A stretch of DNA of 64,000 nucleotides. Source: HB2-32-21 sp041603535 (GTDB taxonomy: Bacteria; Pseudomonadota; Gammaproteobacteria; Pseudomonadales; Porticoccaceae). Of the stretch, positions 44,427 to 53,550 are shown piece after piece. The stretch spans positions 21,434-85,433 of the forward strand of contig JBFIEE010000006.1 in the NCBI GenBank assembly GCA_041603535.1, read 5' to 3'. Every line of letters begins with the position of its first letter. Within the stretch, counting starts at the first letter, position 1. The translations under genes were made by a program, and so were the position numbers. Under the pieces are notes generated by a model. It was not told the DNA's origin. It searched no databases and saw nothing but the letters and a program-made list of their open reading frames with translations.

Positions 44427-45461
44427 ATGACCACTGATAATAGCCCCGCGAGCGAACACGCGCGCTGGCTCGCGCAGATACAGGAAGATGCACTGGAACC
44501 TGAGTTGCCCATCTGCGACGCCCATCATCATTTGTGGCTCGATACCGGTCATACCGGCTGGCCTTACACATTGTCGGATCTGCATGCCGACTTACATCCT
44601 GATACTGGAACTGGCCACAACGTAGTGCGCACGGTTTTTCTGGAGTGCCATGCGCAATACCGCACGGACGGCCCGGAGCATCTGCGACCGATAGGTGAAA
44701 CAGAATTTGTCGCCGAGCTGGCCGCGCAAAGCGCTGACTCCGGCCAGGCGGAAATTTCCGCCATCATGGCCCATGCCGACGTCACCATGGGCGCGGCAGT
44801 CGAAGAGGTGCTGGCGGCCCACGAGGCAGCTGGCCGAGGTCTGTTTCGCGGCGTGCGTTTCATTACCGCGCAGGACCGGCACCCACCCCTGGCTATGGCC
44901 AGGTCAACACGGATGGATGACCCAAATTACCTTGCCGGCGTGCGCCGCGTGGGCGCGCTGGGCTACACCTACGATGCCTTCGTTTATCACCCGCAATTAC
45001 CGGAACTTGCCGCTGTCGCGCGCGCCTGTCCCGATACGCCAATCGTTGTTGACCACCTCGGCGGATTTCTCGGCACCGGCCCCTACAAGGGCCGGCGCGA
45101 AGAAATATTTGAGTTCTGGAAAACCACCATGAAAGCACTGGCTGCTGAGCCCAATACCTTTCTCAAGCTCGGCGGTATCGGTATGCCCATGTTTGGATTC
45201 CGTTGGGATAAACAGGCGCAACCACCCACCTCAGAAGAACTGGCGGAACCCTGGGCCGGGCCGATTCAATATGCTATTGATCAGTTTGGTCCAGCGCGCT
45301 GTATGTTTGAATCAAACTTCCCGGTGGATAAGCGCGGTGCGAGTTACGTGGTGCTGTGGAATGCCTATAAGCGTATAGCCCGCGCTTACTCAGCCGATGA
45401 AAAGCGGGATATGTTTCACAATACCGCGGCGCGCGCCTACCGCTTGACGAGCATCAGTTGA
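44427..45461 (+). CDS. Amidohydrolase-fold (COG3618-type) hydrolase
   Basis: 344 residues. The metal-binding start is ICDAHHHLWLD. Further parts of the TIM barrel are TVFLECHAQYRTDGPEHLRP, GVRFITAQDRHP, IVVDHLGGFLG and the end MFESNFPVDKRGASYVVLWN. This resembles the 2-pyrone-4,6-dicarboxylate lactonase / fuconolactonase branch of the amidohydrolase superfamily, but the substrate cannot be assigned. Related proteins occur in aromatic and lipid catabolism clusters. The gene stands alone between yaeQ and a lipoprotein gene. Confidence 0.82.
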   Translation: MTTDNSPASEHARWLAQIQEDALEPELPICDAHHHLWLDTGHTGWPYTLSDLHADLHPDTGTGHNVVRTVFLECHAQYRTDGPEHLRPIGETEFVAELAAQSADSGQAEISAIMAHADVTMGAAVEEVLAAHEAAGRGLFRGVRFITAQDRHPPLAMARSTRMDDPNYLAGVRRVGALGYTYDAFVYHPQLPELAAVARACPDTPIVVDHLGGFLGTGPYKGRREEIFEFWKTTMKALAAEPNTFLKLGGIGMPMFGFRWDKQAQPPTSEELAEPWAGPIQYAIDQFGPARCMFESNFPVDKRGASYVVLWNAYKRIARAYSADEKRDMFHNTAARAYRLTSIS

Positions 45462-45528
45462 AGTTTTTGGATAGTCCGCAAGGTCGTTAGCAGCGAGGCA
45501 CTGCGCCGCATTAAATTGGAGATAAAGT

Positions 45529-46527
45529 ATGAAACGCGTGCTGGTTTTGTTGGTGTGTTTGTTCCTCGCCGCCTGTGGCGGCAATGGCAGTGATCCGAAT
45601 GTTGTGGCGAAGGCGTACTGGGCGGCGCAGCAAAAGGGCGATCAGATAGCCATGAATGCACTAACTGTTAGTCAGCAAGCGCCGACCGTGGGACCCTTTA
45701 GTGGCGAAATGAAAATGGCGGGCGACAAGGTCCAGGAAATACGCCTCGAGCCAGCAATTGTCGATAATGACAGCGCACGTGTGCCGACAGTGGTGGTGCC
45801 TGAACCGCAGGAGGGTCAGGCAAACATCGGCGAGGTCAGTTTTGATACCCGTTTGGTCAGGGTTGATGGTGAGTGGAAGGTGGACAGAACGGCTACCGAT
45901 CAGGCCATGATCGGCGCCATTTTTGGCTCGGCCATGGGTGCCATGGGGCAGGCCATGGCCGAGGGGATTCAGGGGGCCGTCAAGGATATCGGTAAGGTCA
46001 TGACTGAAAGCATGCAGACCATGGCCGAGGGTATGGCGACCGGCCTGGACGAAACCAAAAAAGCGCTTGAGGAATCCGGTCGAGCAGCGGCAGCAGCGGA
46101 CGGCAAAGCGCAGCAGATTTATATGCCACCGGTAGTGCTGCCCGCCAGAGTGAGCGGCTCCATCCGCGGCACCAATGTTGAGCTAACTCATGCCGAATAC
46201 GCCAACGCACTGGCGATTTACGCCGGTGACGGTTGGGGGTTTAACCCCAGTTTGCTGGTTTTTCTGTTTCTCGATGAAGGCGAGACACCTGCCGGTAAAA
46301 CCTTTGATATAAAGGCGGGCGACAAAACCGCTAATCGTCCCCATGTACATTATCGGTGGCGTGATCCGCAAAGTAGTGATATCGAAAGTGAAGTTGCCAG
46401 CAGTGCTTACGACATGGTGCTGAAGTTTGGCGACGCCATCGGTGGACAGGTGCTCGGTGAAATACGTTTCTCGGTACCCGGTGAAGCCACGCGAGTGGTC
46501 GGCACGTTTAAAGTTCAGATCGACTAA
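45529..46527 (+). CDS. Lipoprotein of unknown function
   Basis: 332 residues. A lipobox is clear: LFLAACGGNG, with the cysteine at about residue 16. The N-terminal domain (20-125) has a pattern seen in DUF4878/NTF2-like lipoproteins, NVVAKAYWAAQQKGDQIAMNAL. A Met/Ala/Gly-rich helical stretch follows (about 125-200), then a C-terminal beta-rich domain from about 205 containing PARVSGSIRGTNVELTHAEYA. I do not recognise the whole. The mature protein is probably anchored to the outer membrane. It precedes a His-rich outer-membrane gene, but a joint role is only a guess. Confidence 0.68.
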   Translation: MKRVLVLLVCLFLAACGGNGSDPNVVAKAYWAAQQKGDQIAMNALTVSQQAPTVGPFSGEMKMAGDKVQEIRLEPAIVDNDSARVPTVVVPEPQEGQANIGEVSFDTRLVRVDGEWKVDRTATDQAMIGAIFGSAMGAMGQAMAEGIQGAVKDIGKVMTESMQTMAEGMATGLDETKKALEESGRAAAAADGKAQQIYMPPVVLPARVSGSIRGTNVELTHAEYANALAIYAGDGWGFNPSLLVFLFLDEGETPAGKTFDIKAGDKTANRPHVHYRWRDPQSSDIESEVASSAYDMVLKFGDAIGGQVLGEIRFSVPGEATRVVGTFKVQID

Positions 46528-46670
46528 TACCTTGCGTCTGCGAGGTTTTGTGCGTTCTCTGTCGCTGTGTCACTAATTGCCTCTTCCCTGACAATATACG
46601 CTGTCTCCTGGCGCGAAGGAATCCACATACTGGTATCCTTTCGTTTTCGGGCGCATCGTCAGGGGAAAGA

Positions 46671-46730
46671 GTGTGAGGGGAAGGGGTGTGAGAGCAAACA
46701 GGGTGAGGGGGAATAGTGTGCGGGGCAAGC
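46671..46730. repeat. G-rich degenerate repeat upstream of the outer-membrane gene
   Basis: Imperfect units of about 15-18 bases, based on GTGTGAGGGG, lie immediately upstream of the ATG at 46733. The third and fourth units read GGTGAGGGGGAATA and GTGTGCGGGGCAAGC. The last unit provides the purine-rich ribosome site of the gene, so unit number or sequence could affect translation. Confidence 0.55.
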
Positions 46731-46732
46731 GT

Positions 46733-47824
46733 ATGGAAAGAAATATCGGCGTAAAAAGTATTGTCGCCCTGCTGCTGGTCGTTGTTGTCACGGCTGAGAA
46801 AGTATGGGCCGATCATCCGTCCGTTGGTGTTCAGGGCCTTGCCAGCGGGCCAATTATTACCAGTACCGCTGGTGCCCTGGGTGCGAATAAAGTCGCGGTA
46901 TCAGTCGATTTTCAATATGTTTCTTTTGATGCCGTCAGCAATGCGGCGCTAACCCGGGGCGCAGAGCGCGGTGAAGATATTCACAGTACCAATGCGCTAT
47001 CGCGAACGGCGCTAAACGCGACATATGGCGTGTCCGAAAAACTCACTGTCGGTCTGTCGCTCCCCTATATTGAGCGCCAGGGCTTGAGGCGATCGGCTCA
47101 TGGGCACGGTGGGCACGATGCTGAAGAACACCATGATGGCGGCGACGAAGACATTGAATCCGCGGCAGCGTCGATCATCCGCCTTGGCAATGCCGAAGGT
47201 CTGGGCGACGCGCAGTTGTACGGTGCCTACCAGTTTTACGCGGAGCCGGGGGCTGATCGGGCTGCGTTGTTGTTTGGCGTAAAAATGCCGACGGGGAATA
47301 CGCAACAGAAAAGTCGTGTCGGCGAACGACTGGAAACGGAGTTGCAACCCGGTTCAGGGTCCTGGGACTACTTTTTTGGGCTAGCCTACAGCACTAAATA
47401 TGCCGAATGGGCCGTCGATGCGAATGTGATGTACACACTGGTTAGCGAGGGTGCGCAACGCACACGACAGGGGGATATTTTCAACTACAACATCGCTTTT
47501 TCCCGGCCTTTACTGGGCTTAAAGCACGATCATCGCGATCACATGCATGATCATGGTGCGTATGCCGGCGTGTCTGAATTGCTGTCCGCAATGTCCCTGG
47601 CGTTGGTTATGGAGATTAACGGTGTGCAGCGCGATCGAGTTGAAATTGCCGGTCACGTCGAGGCTAACAGTGGTGGCAACCTGCTGTATTTTTCTCCAGG
47701 TCTTCGGGCCAATGTCGGACAGTGGGCTTTTAATACTGCACTGAGCATCCCCATTGAGAATTTGTACGGTACGCAAAGCGAACCGGAGACGGGGGTTCAT
47801 TTTCGCGCGAGCTACGTGTTCTAG
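46733..47824 (+). CDS. Histidine-rich outer-membrane protein (beta-barrel, transporter-like)
   Basis: 363 residues from ATG at 46733; a start at 46673 would add 20 Arg/Gly-rich residues derived from the upstream repeat. A signal peptide ends near residue 27 (VWA-DHPS). The rest has alternating polar and hydrophobic strands and ends in F (RASYVF), as beta-barrel proteins do. Segments KLTVGLSLPYIERQG and LLFGVKMPTGNTQ resemble the meta-pathway phenol-degradation or transporter family of outer-membrane proteins. Two loops are rich in His, Asp and Glu: HGHGGHDAEEHHDGGDEDIE and HDHRDHMHDHGAY. These could bind metal ions such as zinc, copper or nickel. Function unproven. Confidence 0.7.
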   Translation: MERNIGVKSIVALLLVVVVTAEKVWADHPSVGVQGLASGPIITSTAGALGANKVAVSVDFQYVSFDAVSNAALTRGAERGEDIHSTNALSRTALNATYGVSEKLTVGLSLPYIERQGLRRSAHGHGGHDAEEHHDGGDEDIESAAASIIRLGNAEGLGDAQLYGAYQFYAEPGADRAALLFGVKMPTGNTQQKSRVGERLETELQPGSGSWDYFFGLAYSTKYAEWAVDANVMYTLVSEGAQRTRQGDIFNYNIAFSRPLLGLKHDHRDHMHDHGAYAGVSELLSAMSLALVMEINGVQRDRVEIAGHVEANSGGNLLYFSPGLRANVGQWAFNTALSIPIENLYGTQSEPETGVHFRASYVF

Positions 47825-48001
47825 TTAAAGCAGTATTCGTCTTCAATGTCTCTACTGTCGACGCGGCGCTGTACCGTCGGTGCGCGTCTCGGGCCAGCGA
47901 TCAGCGGTGCCAGCGGCGAGCAGTTCGCCTGTAGACAAGTCTCGGAATTAGTTGCATTGGTGCTAAGCTCGCTTATCTAGTGAAAATTCCTGGGGGAATT
48001 T

Positions 48002-49138
48002 ATGTCCGGTGCATTGCCGCTTGCAGGTATCCAGGTCGTCGAAATCGGCCAGAACGTCGCCGCGCCTTTTGGCGCGATGATCCTGGCTGATCTCGGTGCA
48101 TCTGTTGTCAAGGTGGAATCGCTGAGTGGCGATGACGCCCGCCATTACGGTGCCAAAGTCGGCGACCATTCTTCAATCGTGTTCGAGGCATTCAATCGCA
48201 ATAAAGAGGCGATCAGCCTGGATTTGTCTCAGGAATCTGAACGGCAATGGCTGCGGGATTTTATTGTGGAAAATGCCGATGTCTGTATCCAGAGCCTGCG
48301 CCCAGGTAAGGCGGCGGATATGGGGCTTGGTGCAGATGATATGTTGGCGCTGGCACCCGCGTTGATTTATTGCAACCTCGGGGCCTATGGCAGCGAGGGG
48401 CCGCTCAACGAATTACCCGGATATGATCCCATGATCCAGGCTTTTAGCGGCATCATGAGTGTCACCGGGGAGGAAGATCGAGCACCCTCCCGCGTTGGCG
48501 TGCCTTTTGTTGACCTGGGTACCGGCATGTGGCTGGTTATCGGCGTGCTCGCGGCGATTAATCGACGTCATCAAACTGGCGCAGGTGGTGTGGTGGATGT
48601 TTCCTTGCTCGAAACCGCGCTGGCATGGATGACCATGCAGTTTGGTGTTAACGCCGCGACCGGGGTGGTACCGAAGCGTGCGGGTTCCGGTATTCGCGGC
48701 GTCGCACCCAACAGGGCTTTTGATACGGCCGATGGTCAGATCATGATCACGGCGCTGAATAACAAGCTATTTTTTGCGCTTGCTGATGCGCTTGGACATC
48801 CCGAGTGGAAAGATGATCCAGAACTGGCGGACGCGCGTATTCGCGGTAAGAACCGTTCAAATGTGAATGATTTGGTCCAGGCGGCATTGCTGACGCGCAG
48901 CCGTGATGAGTGGGTCGAGTTACTGCGCCCGGCGGGTGTGCCCTGTTCCCCGATCCAGGATACGGCAGAAGTGCTGGCCCATGCCCAAACCCAGGCGACG
49001 GGTATGATCGACAACACGGGTGAATTGCCAGTGGTGCAATCGGCCCTGCGGATTAACGGCGAGCGGGCCGGCATGCGCAGCAAGGCGCCGACTCTTGGGG
49101 AGCACAATCACAAATATCTGATCCAGAACCAAAGTTAA
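48002..49138 (+). CDS. CaiB/BaiF class III CoA-transferase
   Basis: 378 residues with GGGGG in the ribosome site CCTGGGGGAATTT before ATG. GADVVKVE-like SVVKVESLSGDDAR, then FEAFNRNKEAISLDLS, GAYGSEGPLNELPGYDPMIQ and the aspartate-containing PFVDLGTGMWLVIG correspond to the family core. The end has EVLAHAQTQATGM. It is the second CoA-transferase of the window and shares only the family pattern with the first (5158-6357). Substrate is not known. The next gene, peroxiredoxin-like, is 42 bases downstream. Confidence 0.85.
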   Translation: MSGALPLAGIQVVEIGQNVAAPFGAMILADLGASVVKVESLSGDDARHYGAKVGDHSSIVFEAFNRNKEAISLDLSQESERQWLRDFIVENADVCIQSLRPGKAADMGLGADDMLALAPALIYCNLGAYGSEGPLNELPGYDPMIQAFSGIMSVTGEEDRAPSRVGVPFVDLGTGMWLVIGVLAAINRRHQTGAGGVVDVSLLETALAWMTMQFGVNAATGVVPKRAGSGIRGVAPNRAFDTADGQIMITALNNKLFFALADALGHPEWKDDPELADARIRGKNRSNVNDLVQAALLTRSRDEWVELLRPAGVPCSPIQDTAEVLAHAQTQATGMIDNTGELPVVQSALRINGERAGMRSKAPTLGEHNHKYLIQNQS

Positions 49139-49180
49139 AGTAACCGGTGCGGTAAAAAAAGCTCACTTACTGGGAGTAAA

Positions 49181-49822
49181 ATGATGACCACCTTAAGCGC
49201 AGAGATCCAGGCCTTTAGAGAGCAGTTTGTCGCCAATGTACCCGAGGAGGTACTGCAAACCTTGCTGGATGAAACAGCAAAGCTGGTGGCTACTGGTATC
49301 GCCGAGCGAGCGTTAGGTGTAGGGGATCAATTCCCCGATGCTGACTTAACGGATGCCCACGGTAACAAGGTGGCACTCAGAGAATTGCTCAGTAATGGCC
49401 CGACTATTATTAATTTCTATCGGGGCGAGTGGTGCCCTTATTGCAATCTGGAAATCAATGCCTTTCAGCGCTTACTGCCCGAGATCAAATCAAAGGGTGC
49501 GCAGATGGTGGCGATTAGCCCCCAGACCCCGGACAAATCCCTCACGGTGGCAGAAAAGCACGCGCTGGAATTTCCGGTGTTGAGTGATGCTGGCAACACG
49601 CTGGCCCGGGATCTCGGGCTGGTATTTAATTTGCCGGATGCGTTAAAAACAGCTTATACCAATTTTGGTTTCCCTCTGCCCGATTACAACGGCGATGACA
49701 GTTGGACCTTGCCTGTTCCAGCTACCTATGTGGTCGATGCCAGTGGTCGTATCACCTACGCCTTTGTTGACGCGGACTATTCTCAGCGAGCTGAGCCTCG
49801 TGAGGTGCTGGACAGCATTTAG
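49181..49822 (+). CDS. Peroxiredoxin-like (AhpC/TSA family) protein
   Basis: 213 residues; ATG at 49181 and ATG at 49184 are both usable after GGGAG. A helical N-terminal part of about 60 residues precedes the thioredoxin fold, whose active-site region reads FYRGEWCPYCNLEINAFQ. The CPYC pattern, where the first cysteine is the usual peroxidatic position, and the later PATYVVDASGRITYAFVDADY place it in the peroxiredoxin-like/AhpC-TSA family. It likely reduces peroxides or acts as a thiol oxidoreductase in the cytoplasm. No signal peptide. Confidence 0.83.
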   Translation: MMTTLSAEIQAFREQFVANVPEEVLQTLLDETAKLVATGIAERALGVGDQFPDADLTDAHGNKVALRELLSNGPTIINFYRGEWCPYCNLEINAFQRLLPEIKSKGAQMVAISPQTPDKSLTVAEKHALEFPVLSDAGNTLARDLGLVFNLPDALKTAYTNFGFPLPDYNGDDSWTLPVPATYVVDASGRITYAFVDADYSQRAEPREVLDSI

Positions 49823-49979
49823 GATAATATTCGACACCCTTCATTCAAGTTAGTAGCGGGCAGTTATTGAGGGTTATTTGAACTGCTACTTTCACCAGTA
49901 TTTCAGTCCGCTTACTTGTTGAAAATCATCTGCTTGGCTACTATGTGGACCCCTGTCTGGTAGCGACTCCGGAAGTTCT

Positions 49980-51227
49980 ATGTCTTTATTTGATTTTGCC
50001 GCAGGCCGTGAAGGCTATTATGGCGATTATGGCGGTACCTTCCTGCCGGAAATTCTCACGGCGACCATCGAAGAGTTGCAGCATTGTTTCCGTGGCTGCA
50101 AAAATGATCCGGCATTCTGGGCGGAATTTGTTGAATTAATGCGTACCTATTCCGGCCGACCCACGCCGGTAACTTATCTGGAGAACCTGTCCAACAAACT
50201 GGGCGGCGCGCGCATCTACGTGAAGCGGGAAGACCTGGGGCATACCGGCTCGCACAAAATTAATAACGTCATGGGCCAGGGCCTGATCTGCAAACGGCTC
50301 GGCAAAAAAAGAGTGATTGCCGAAACCGGTGCCGGCCAACACGGCTTTGCCACCGCAACCATGGCGGCACGCTTTGGCTTCGAATGCAAAATTTATATGG
50401 GCGAGGTGGATGTCGCGCGGCAGCGACCCAACGTGTTCTGGATGGAAAACCTCGGAGCAGAAGTTGTTGCGGTCAAAGATGGCCAGCGCACCCTGAAAGA
50501 TGCCATCAACGAGTGTCTGCGCGACTGGGTGACCAATATGGCCGACACTCATTATGTGCTGGGTACCGCCTGTGGCCCTCATCCTTTTCCCGAAATGGTC
50601 AGTTTTTTCCAGGCCATTATAGGCAGGGAAGCGCGCGAGCAAATTATTCAGGAAGCCGGGAAATTGCCCGACCGCGTCTTTGCCTGCGTCGGTGGTGGCT
50701 CCAATGCCATCGGCATTTTTCAGGGCTTTATGGACGACAACGTGGAGCTGGTTGGGGTCGAGGCTGGCGGGCACGGCGCGGGTTCGGGCCTGCATGCCTC
50801 GCGACTGGCGTATCACGATGCCTCGGTGGGCGTGGCGCAAGGGTTCAAAACGTATTTCCTGCAAAATGCTGACGGTAATATGCTGGAGACCCACTCCATT
50901 GCGGCAGGTCTCGACTACATCGGCGTTAACCCGATTCTGGTTGATTTATGGGAGAAACAGCGCGTGCGCTTTGAAGCCGCCACCGATGAGATGGTGCGCG
51001 ACACTCTGAAGTTGGTGATGCGCACAGAAGGCCTGATCCCGGCGCTGGAAAGCACCCACGCCTTTGCCCAGGCTGTGGTGGAGGCGCCAACAATGAAGAA
51101 GGATCAGGTGATCCTTATCAACCAGTCCGGGCGGGGCGATAAGGACATTTTCACCGTCGCAGATGTTATCGACGATGAGCACTGGAAGCGGTTCATTAGA
51201 AACAAGGCAGTAGAATATGGCGCCTGA
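49980..51227 (+). CDS. trpB: Tryptophan synthase beta chain
   Basis: 415 residues. Key segments are GYYGDYGGTFLPEIL, the PLP lysine Lys93 in HTGSHKINN, ETGAGQHGFATA, GGGSNAIGIF, HSIAAGLDYIGVNP and SGRGDKD at the end. Both the KREDL loop and the indole-channel residues typical of TrpB are visible. It condenses indole with serine. The gene stands without trpC, trpF or a trpI-type regulator next to it, and is upstream of trpA with an 11-base overlap. The 157 bases upstream include a weak hairpin (49860-49886), possibly the terminator of the preceding gene. Confidence 0.94.
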   Translation: MSLFDFAAGREGYYGDYGGTFLPEILTATIEELQHCFRGCKNDPAFWAEFVELMRTYSGRPTPVTYLENLSNKLGGARIYVKREDLGHTGSHKINNVMGQGLICKRLGKKRVIAETGAGQHGFATATMAARFGFECKIYMGEVDVARQRPNVFWMENLGAEVVAVKDGQRTLKDAINECLRDWVTNMADTHYVLGTACGPHPFPEMVSFFQAIIGREAREQIIQEAGKLPDRVFACVGGGSNAIGIFQGFMDDNVELVGVEAGGHGAGSGLHASRLAYHDASVGVAQGFKTYFLQNADGNMLETHSIAAGLDYIGVNPILVDLWEKQRVRFEAATDEMVRDTLKLVMRTEGLIPALESTHAFAQAVVEAPTMKKDQVILINQSGRGDKDIFTVADVIDDEHWKRFIRNKAVEYGA

Positions 51228-52044
51228 TACGAAGGCTTCCGGGGTGGACTCCCTGGCGCCGGATCCGCTCAAACCAGACTCGTTGGAGCGATACCTGCGC
51301 GCGCGCTTGCAGTACAAAGATCTGCTGTTGATGACTCACGTTGTATGCGGTTATCCATCGTTTGAGGATAACTGGCGCGAGCTCGAAATTATGGCCGAGT
51401 TTGGTGTTGATGTGGTCGAGCTGCAATTTCCGTTTTCCGAGCCATCGGCCGATGGCCCGCTCTTTGTGAAAGCCAATCAGCAGGCAATTGCCAACGGAGT
51501 ACGTCCCGCCGACTGCTTTGCATTCATGAAAAAAGTCAGTAGTCACTTCCCGTTTAAGGTGCTGATGATGGGTTACTACAACACGGCTTTCAAAATGGGT
51601 GCAGAGACCTTCGTCAGCAAGTTGGCTGATGCCGGCGGCTGTGGTTATATTTTGCCCGATCTGCCGGTGCAGGAAGCGGGTGAGCTGCATGCGTTATCCA
51701 GAGTCAGAGAACTAGCCCCCATTATTCTGATGACGCCCACCAACACAGCATCCCGCTTGCAGGCACTGGGTGATGCAGCGCAGGGTTTCATTTATGCCGT
51801 CGCACGTAAGGGAGTGACCGGCGGGGCGACAGAAATGGGTGACGACCTTGAAAGCTTTATCTCCCGTTGCCGCGCATATACCCAACTACCGATTGGTGTA
51901 GGTTTTGGTGTGAGCCAGAAATCAGATCTGGATTTTTTACGCGGCAAGGCGGAGATCGCGATTATCGGTACCGCCGCGTTGCTAGCCTGGGAGGACGGCG
52001 GGGAAGACAGACTGCGCAGTTTTTTTGCTGAGTTGACAGCTTGA
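51217..52044 (+). CDS. trpA: Tryptophan synthase alpha chain
   Basis: 275 residues, overlapping trpB by 11 bases. The catalytic acids are retained: Glu68 in DVVELQFPFS and Asp79 in SADGP. The family sequence usually reads VELGxPFSDPxADGP; here the glycine is glutamine and the first aspartate is glutamate, which marks a divergent branch. Further TrpA segments include MMGYYNT, GYILPDLPVQEA, MTPTNTASRL, YAVARKGVTGG and VGFGVSQKSD. It cleaves indole-3-glycerol phosphate and channels indole to TrpB. Intact. Confidence 0.92.
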   Translation: MAPDTKASGVDSLAPDPLKPDSLERYLRARLQYKDLLLMTHVVCGYPSFEDNWRELEIMAEFGVDVVELQFPFSEPSADGPLFVKANQQAIANGVRPADCFAFMKKVSSHFPFKVLMMGYYNTAFKMGAETFVSKLADAGGCGYILPDLPVQEAGELHALSRVRELAPIILMTPTNTASRLQALGDAAQGFIYAVARKGVTGGATEMGDDLESFISRCRAYTQLPIGVGFGVSQKSDLDFLRGKAEIAIIGTAALLAWEDGGEDRLRSFFAELTA

Positions 52045-52155
52045 CTGATCACTGCGGGGGATCAGCGTTAACGACAGCCCTGGTGGACGACACGTGTAGA
52101 CAGCGCTACCCGTAGATAGCAGATAGACCGCGACAATCCCGGATCGCAAACAGGG

Positions 52156-53253
52156 TCAATACTTCCGGTAGTGGTCTGGCATCGCCAGGCTATCAGCCAC
52201 CGCCAGATTAGCGATGTGGCCGTGGTAAGTGTTCACTCCTTTGGCAAAACCAGGGTCCGTTTTTAACGCCTGCTCGCCGTCATTGGCCAGCCTCAGCGCG
52301 TAGGGCAGCGTTGCGTTGGTGAGGGCAATGGTAGATAGACGGGGATAAGCGCCGGGCATATTGGCGACGCAATAATGGATCACGCCGTGTTTTGTATACA
52401 CCGGATCCGCATGGGTAGTGGGTTTTGCGGTTGCTACGCACCCCCCCTGATCGATACTGACATCGACTATCACCGAACCTGGCTGCATTGTTTTCACCAT
52501 GGCTTCACTGATCACGTGGGGAGCCCGGCCGCCGCGAACGAGTACGGCGCCGACAACCAGATCCGCATCCGCCACTGCTGCAGAAATATTTGCCGTGTTT
52601 GACTCTATAAAGTGGATATCGGTCGCCAGGGCTATGGCCAACTGCTGAGTTTTGTCAGGCGTATGGCCGGCGATGTATACCTCGGCGCCCATACTGACAG
52701 CGACTTTGGCGCTGTGCTGGCCGACCACGCCATCGCCGATAATGACGACCTTTCCGTAGCGCTGATCAAATAATTGCGACAGCAGCATGCCCTTGCCACC
52801 GTTAAATTTGGCCAGATAATAATTACCCATGGTGACCGCCATGCTGCCGGCGACGGCGCTCATTGGCGCCAGCAACGGCAGACGACCAACGGAATCTTCG
52901 ATCGTTTCATAGGCGAGCGCCATGGTTCGCCGGGTAAGCAAAGTCTGGGTTAACTCGATATCCACTCCGGCAAGGTGAAAGTAAGTGAACACTATTTGCC
53001 CCTGGAGGTAAGGGTATTCCAGTTGTGTTGGCTCTTTCACCTTCAGTACAAGATCGACGTCCCAGGCTGCACTCGCGGCAACGATTCTGGCGTTTGCCTG
53101 TTTGTAATCGCCATCGTCGAAGCCTGAGCCTGCGCCAGCATTTGTTTCAACCACAACACTGTGCCCAGCATCCGTCAGCGCCCGAGCACCCGCCGGTGTT
53201 AGTGCAACGCGGTATTCATCGGCTTTAATTTCTTTTGGCACACCAATTTTCAT
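52156..53253 (-). CDS. ald: Alanine dehydrogenase
   Basis: 365 residues. The N-terminal MKIGVPKEIKADEYRVALTP is typical of the Ald/PNT family, followed by the substrate domain with VKEPTQLEYPYL and LLAPMSAVAGSMAV, then the NAD fold VIIGDGVVGQHSAKVAVSMG and the end GVNTYHGHIANLAV. The NAD loop reads GDGVVG where GGGxVG is usual. It converts L-alanine to pyruvate and ammonia with NAD, or the reverse. It is a single minus-strand gene convergent with trpA. Confidence 0.92.
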   Translation of the reverse strand: MKIGVPKEIKADEYRVALTPAGARALTDAGHSVVVETNAGAGSGFDDGDYKQANARIVAASAAWDVDLVLKVKEPTQLEYPYLQGQIVFTYFHLAGVDIELTQTLLTRRTMALAYETIEDSVGRLPLLAPMSAVAGSMAVTMGNYYLAKFNGGKGMLLSQLFDQRYGKVVIIGDGVVGQHSAKVAVSMGAEVYIAGHTPDKTQQLAIALATDIHFIESNTANISAAVADADLVVGAVLVRGGRAPHVISEAMVKTMQPGSVIVDVSIDQGGCVATAKPTTHADPVYTKHGVIHYCVANMPGAYPRLSTIALTNATLPYALRLANDGEQALKTDPGFAKGVNTYHGHIANLAVADSLAMPDHYRKY

Positions 53254-53550
53254 GATGGTTTGATCCCCGCATTGTGCGTTTAGGTGGCATGCTCAATTAA
53301 TGGACGAGTATTCACCTTGTTGCAAGTCAAGAGCAGCTTTTTCTTATGGCTGCGGGACGTTGCCGGGTGGTGCGGTGTTAGTCCGACCCTGGCTTGCTGC
53401 TGTCAACGGACGCCCTCCTGATACGTTGCAGGGGGAAGGGTGAGCAGGCTGTGGGCATAAATGATAATGCTATGAATATAACGGCAGAACCCGATAGCAT
53501 GGGGAAGATCGAGAGCGCTTAACTAAACAACAAACACAATGGTGGCTGCA

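Noticed and set aside
53254..53538. tRNA or small RNA gene in the 285-base gap after ald
   Set aside because: No T-loop consensus or cloverleaf was found there, nor in the other gaps. I cannot exclude unstructured small RNAs.
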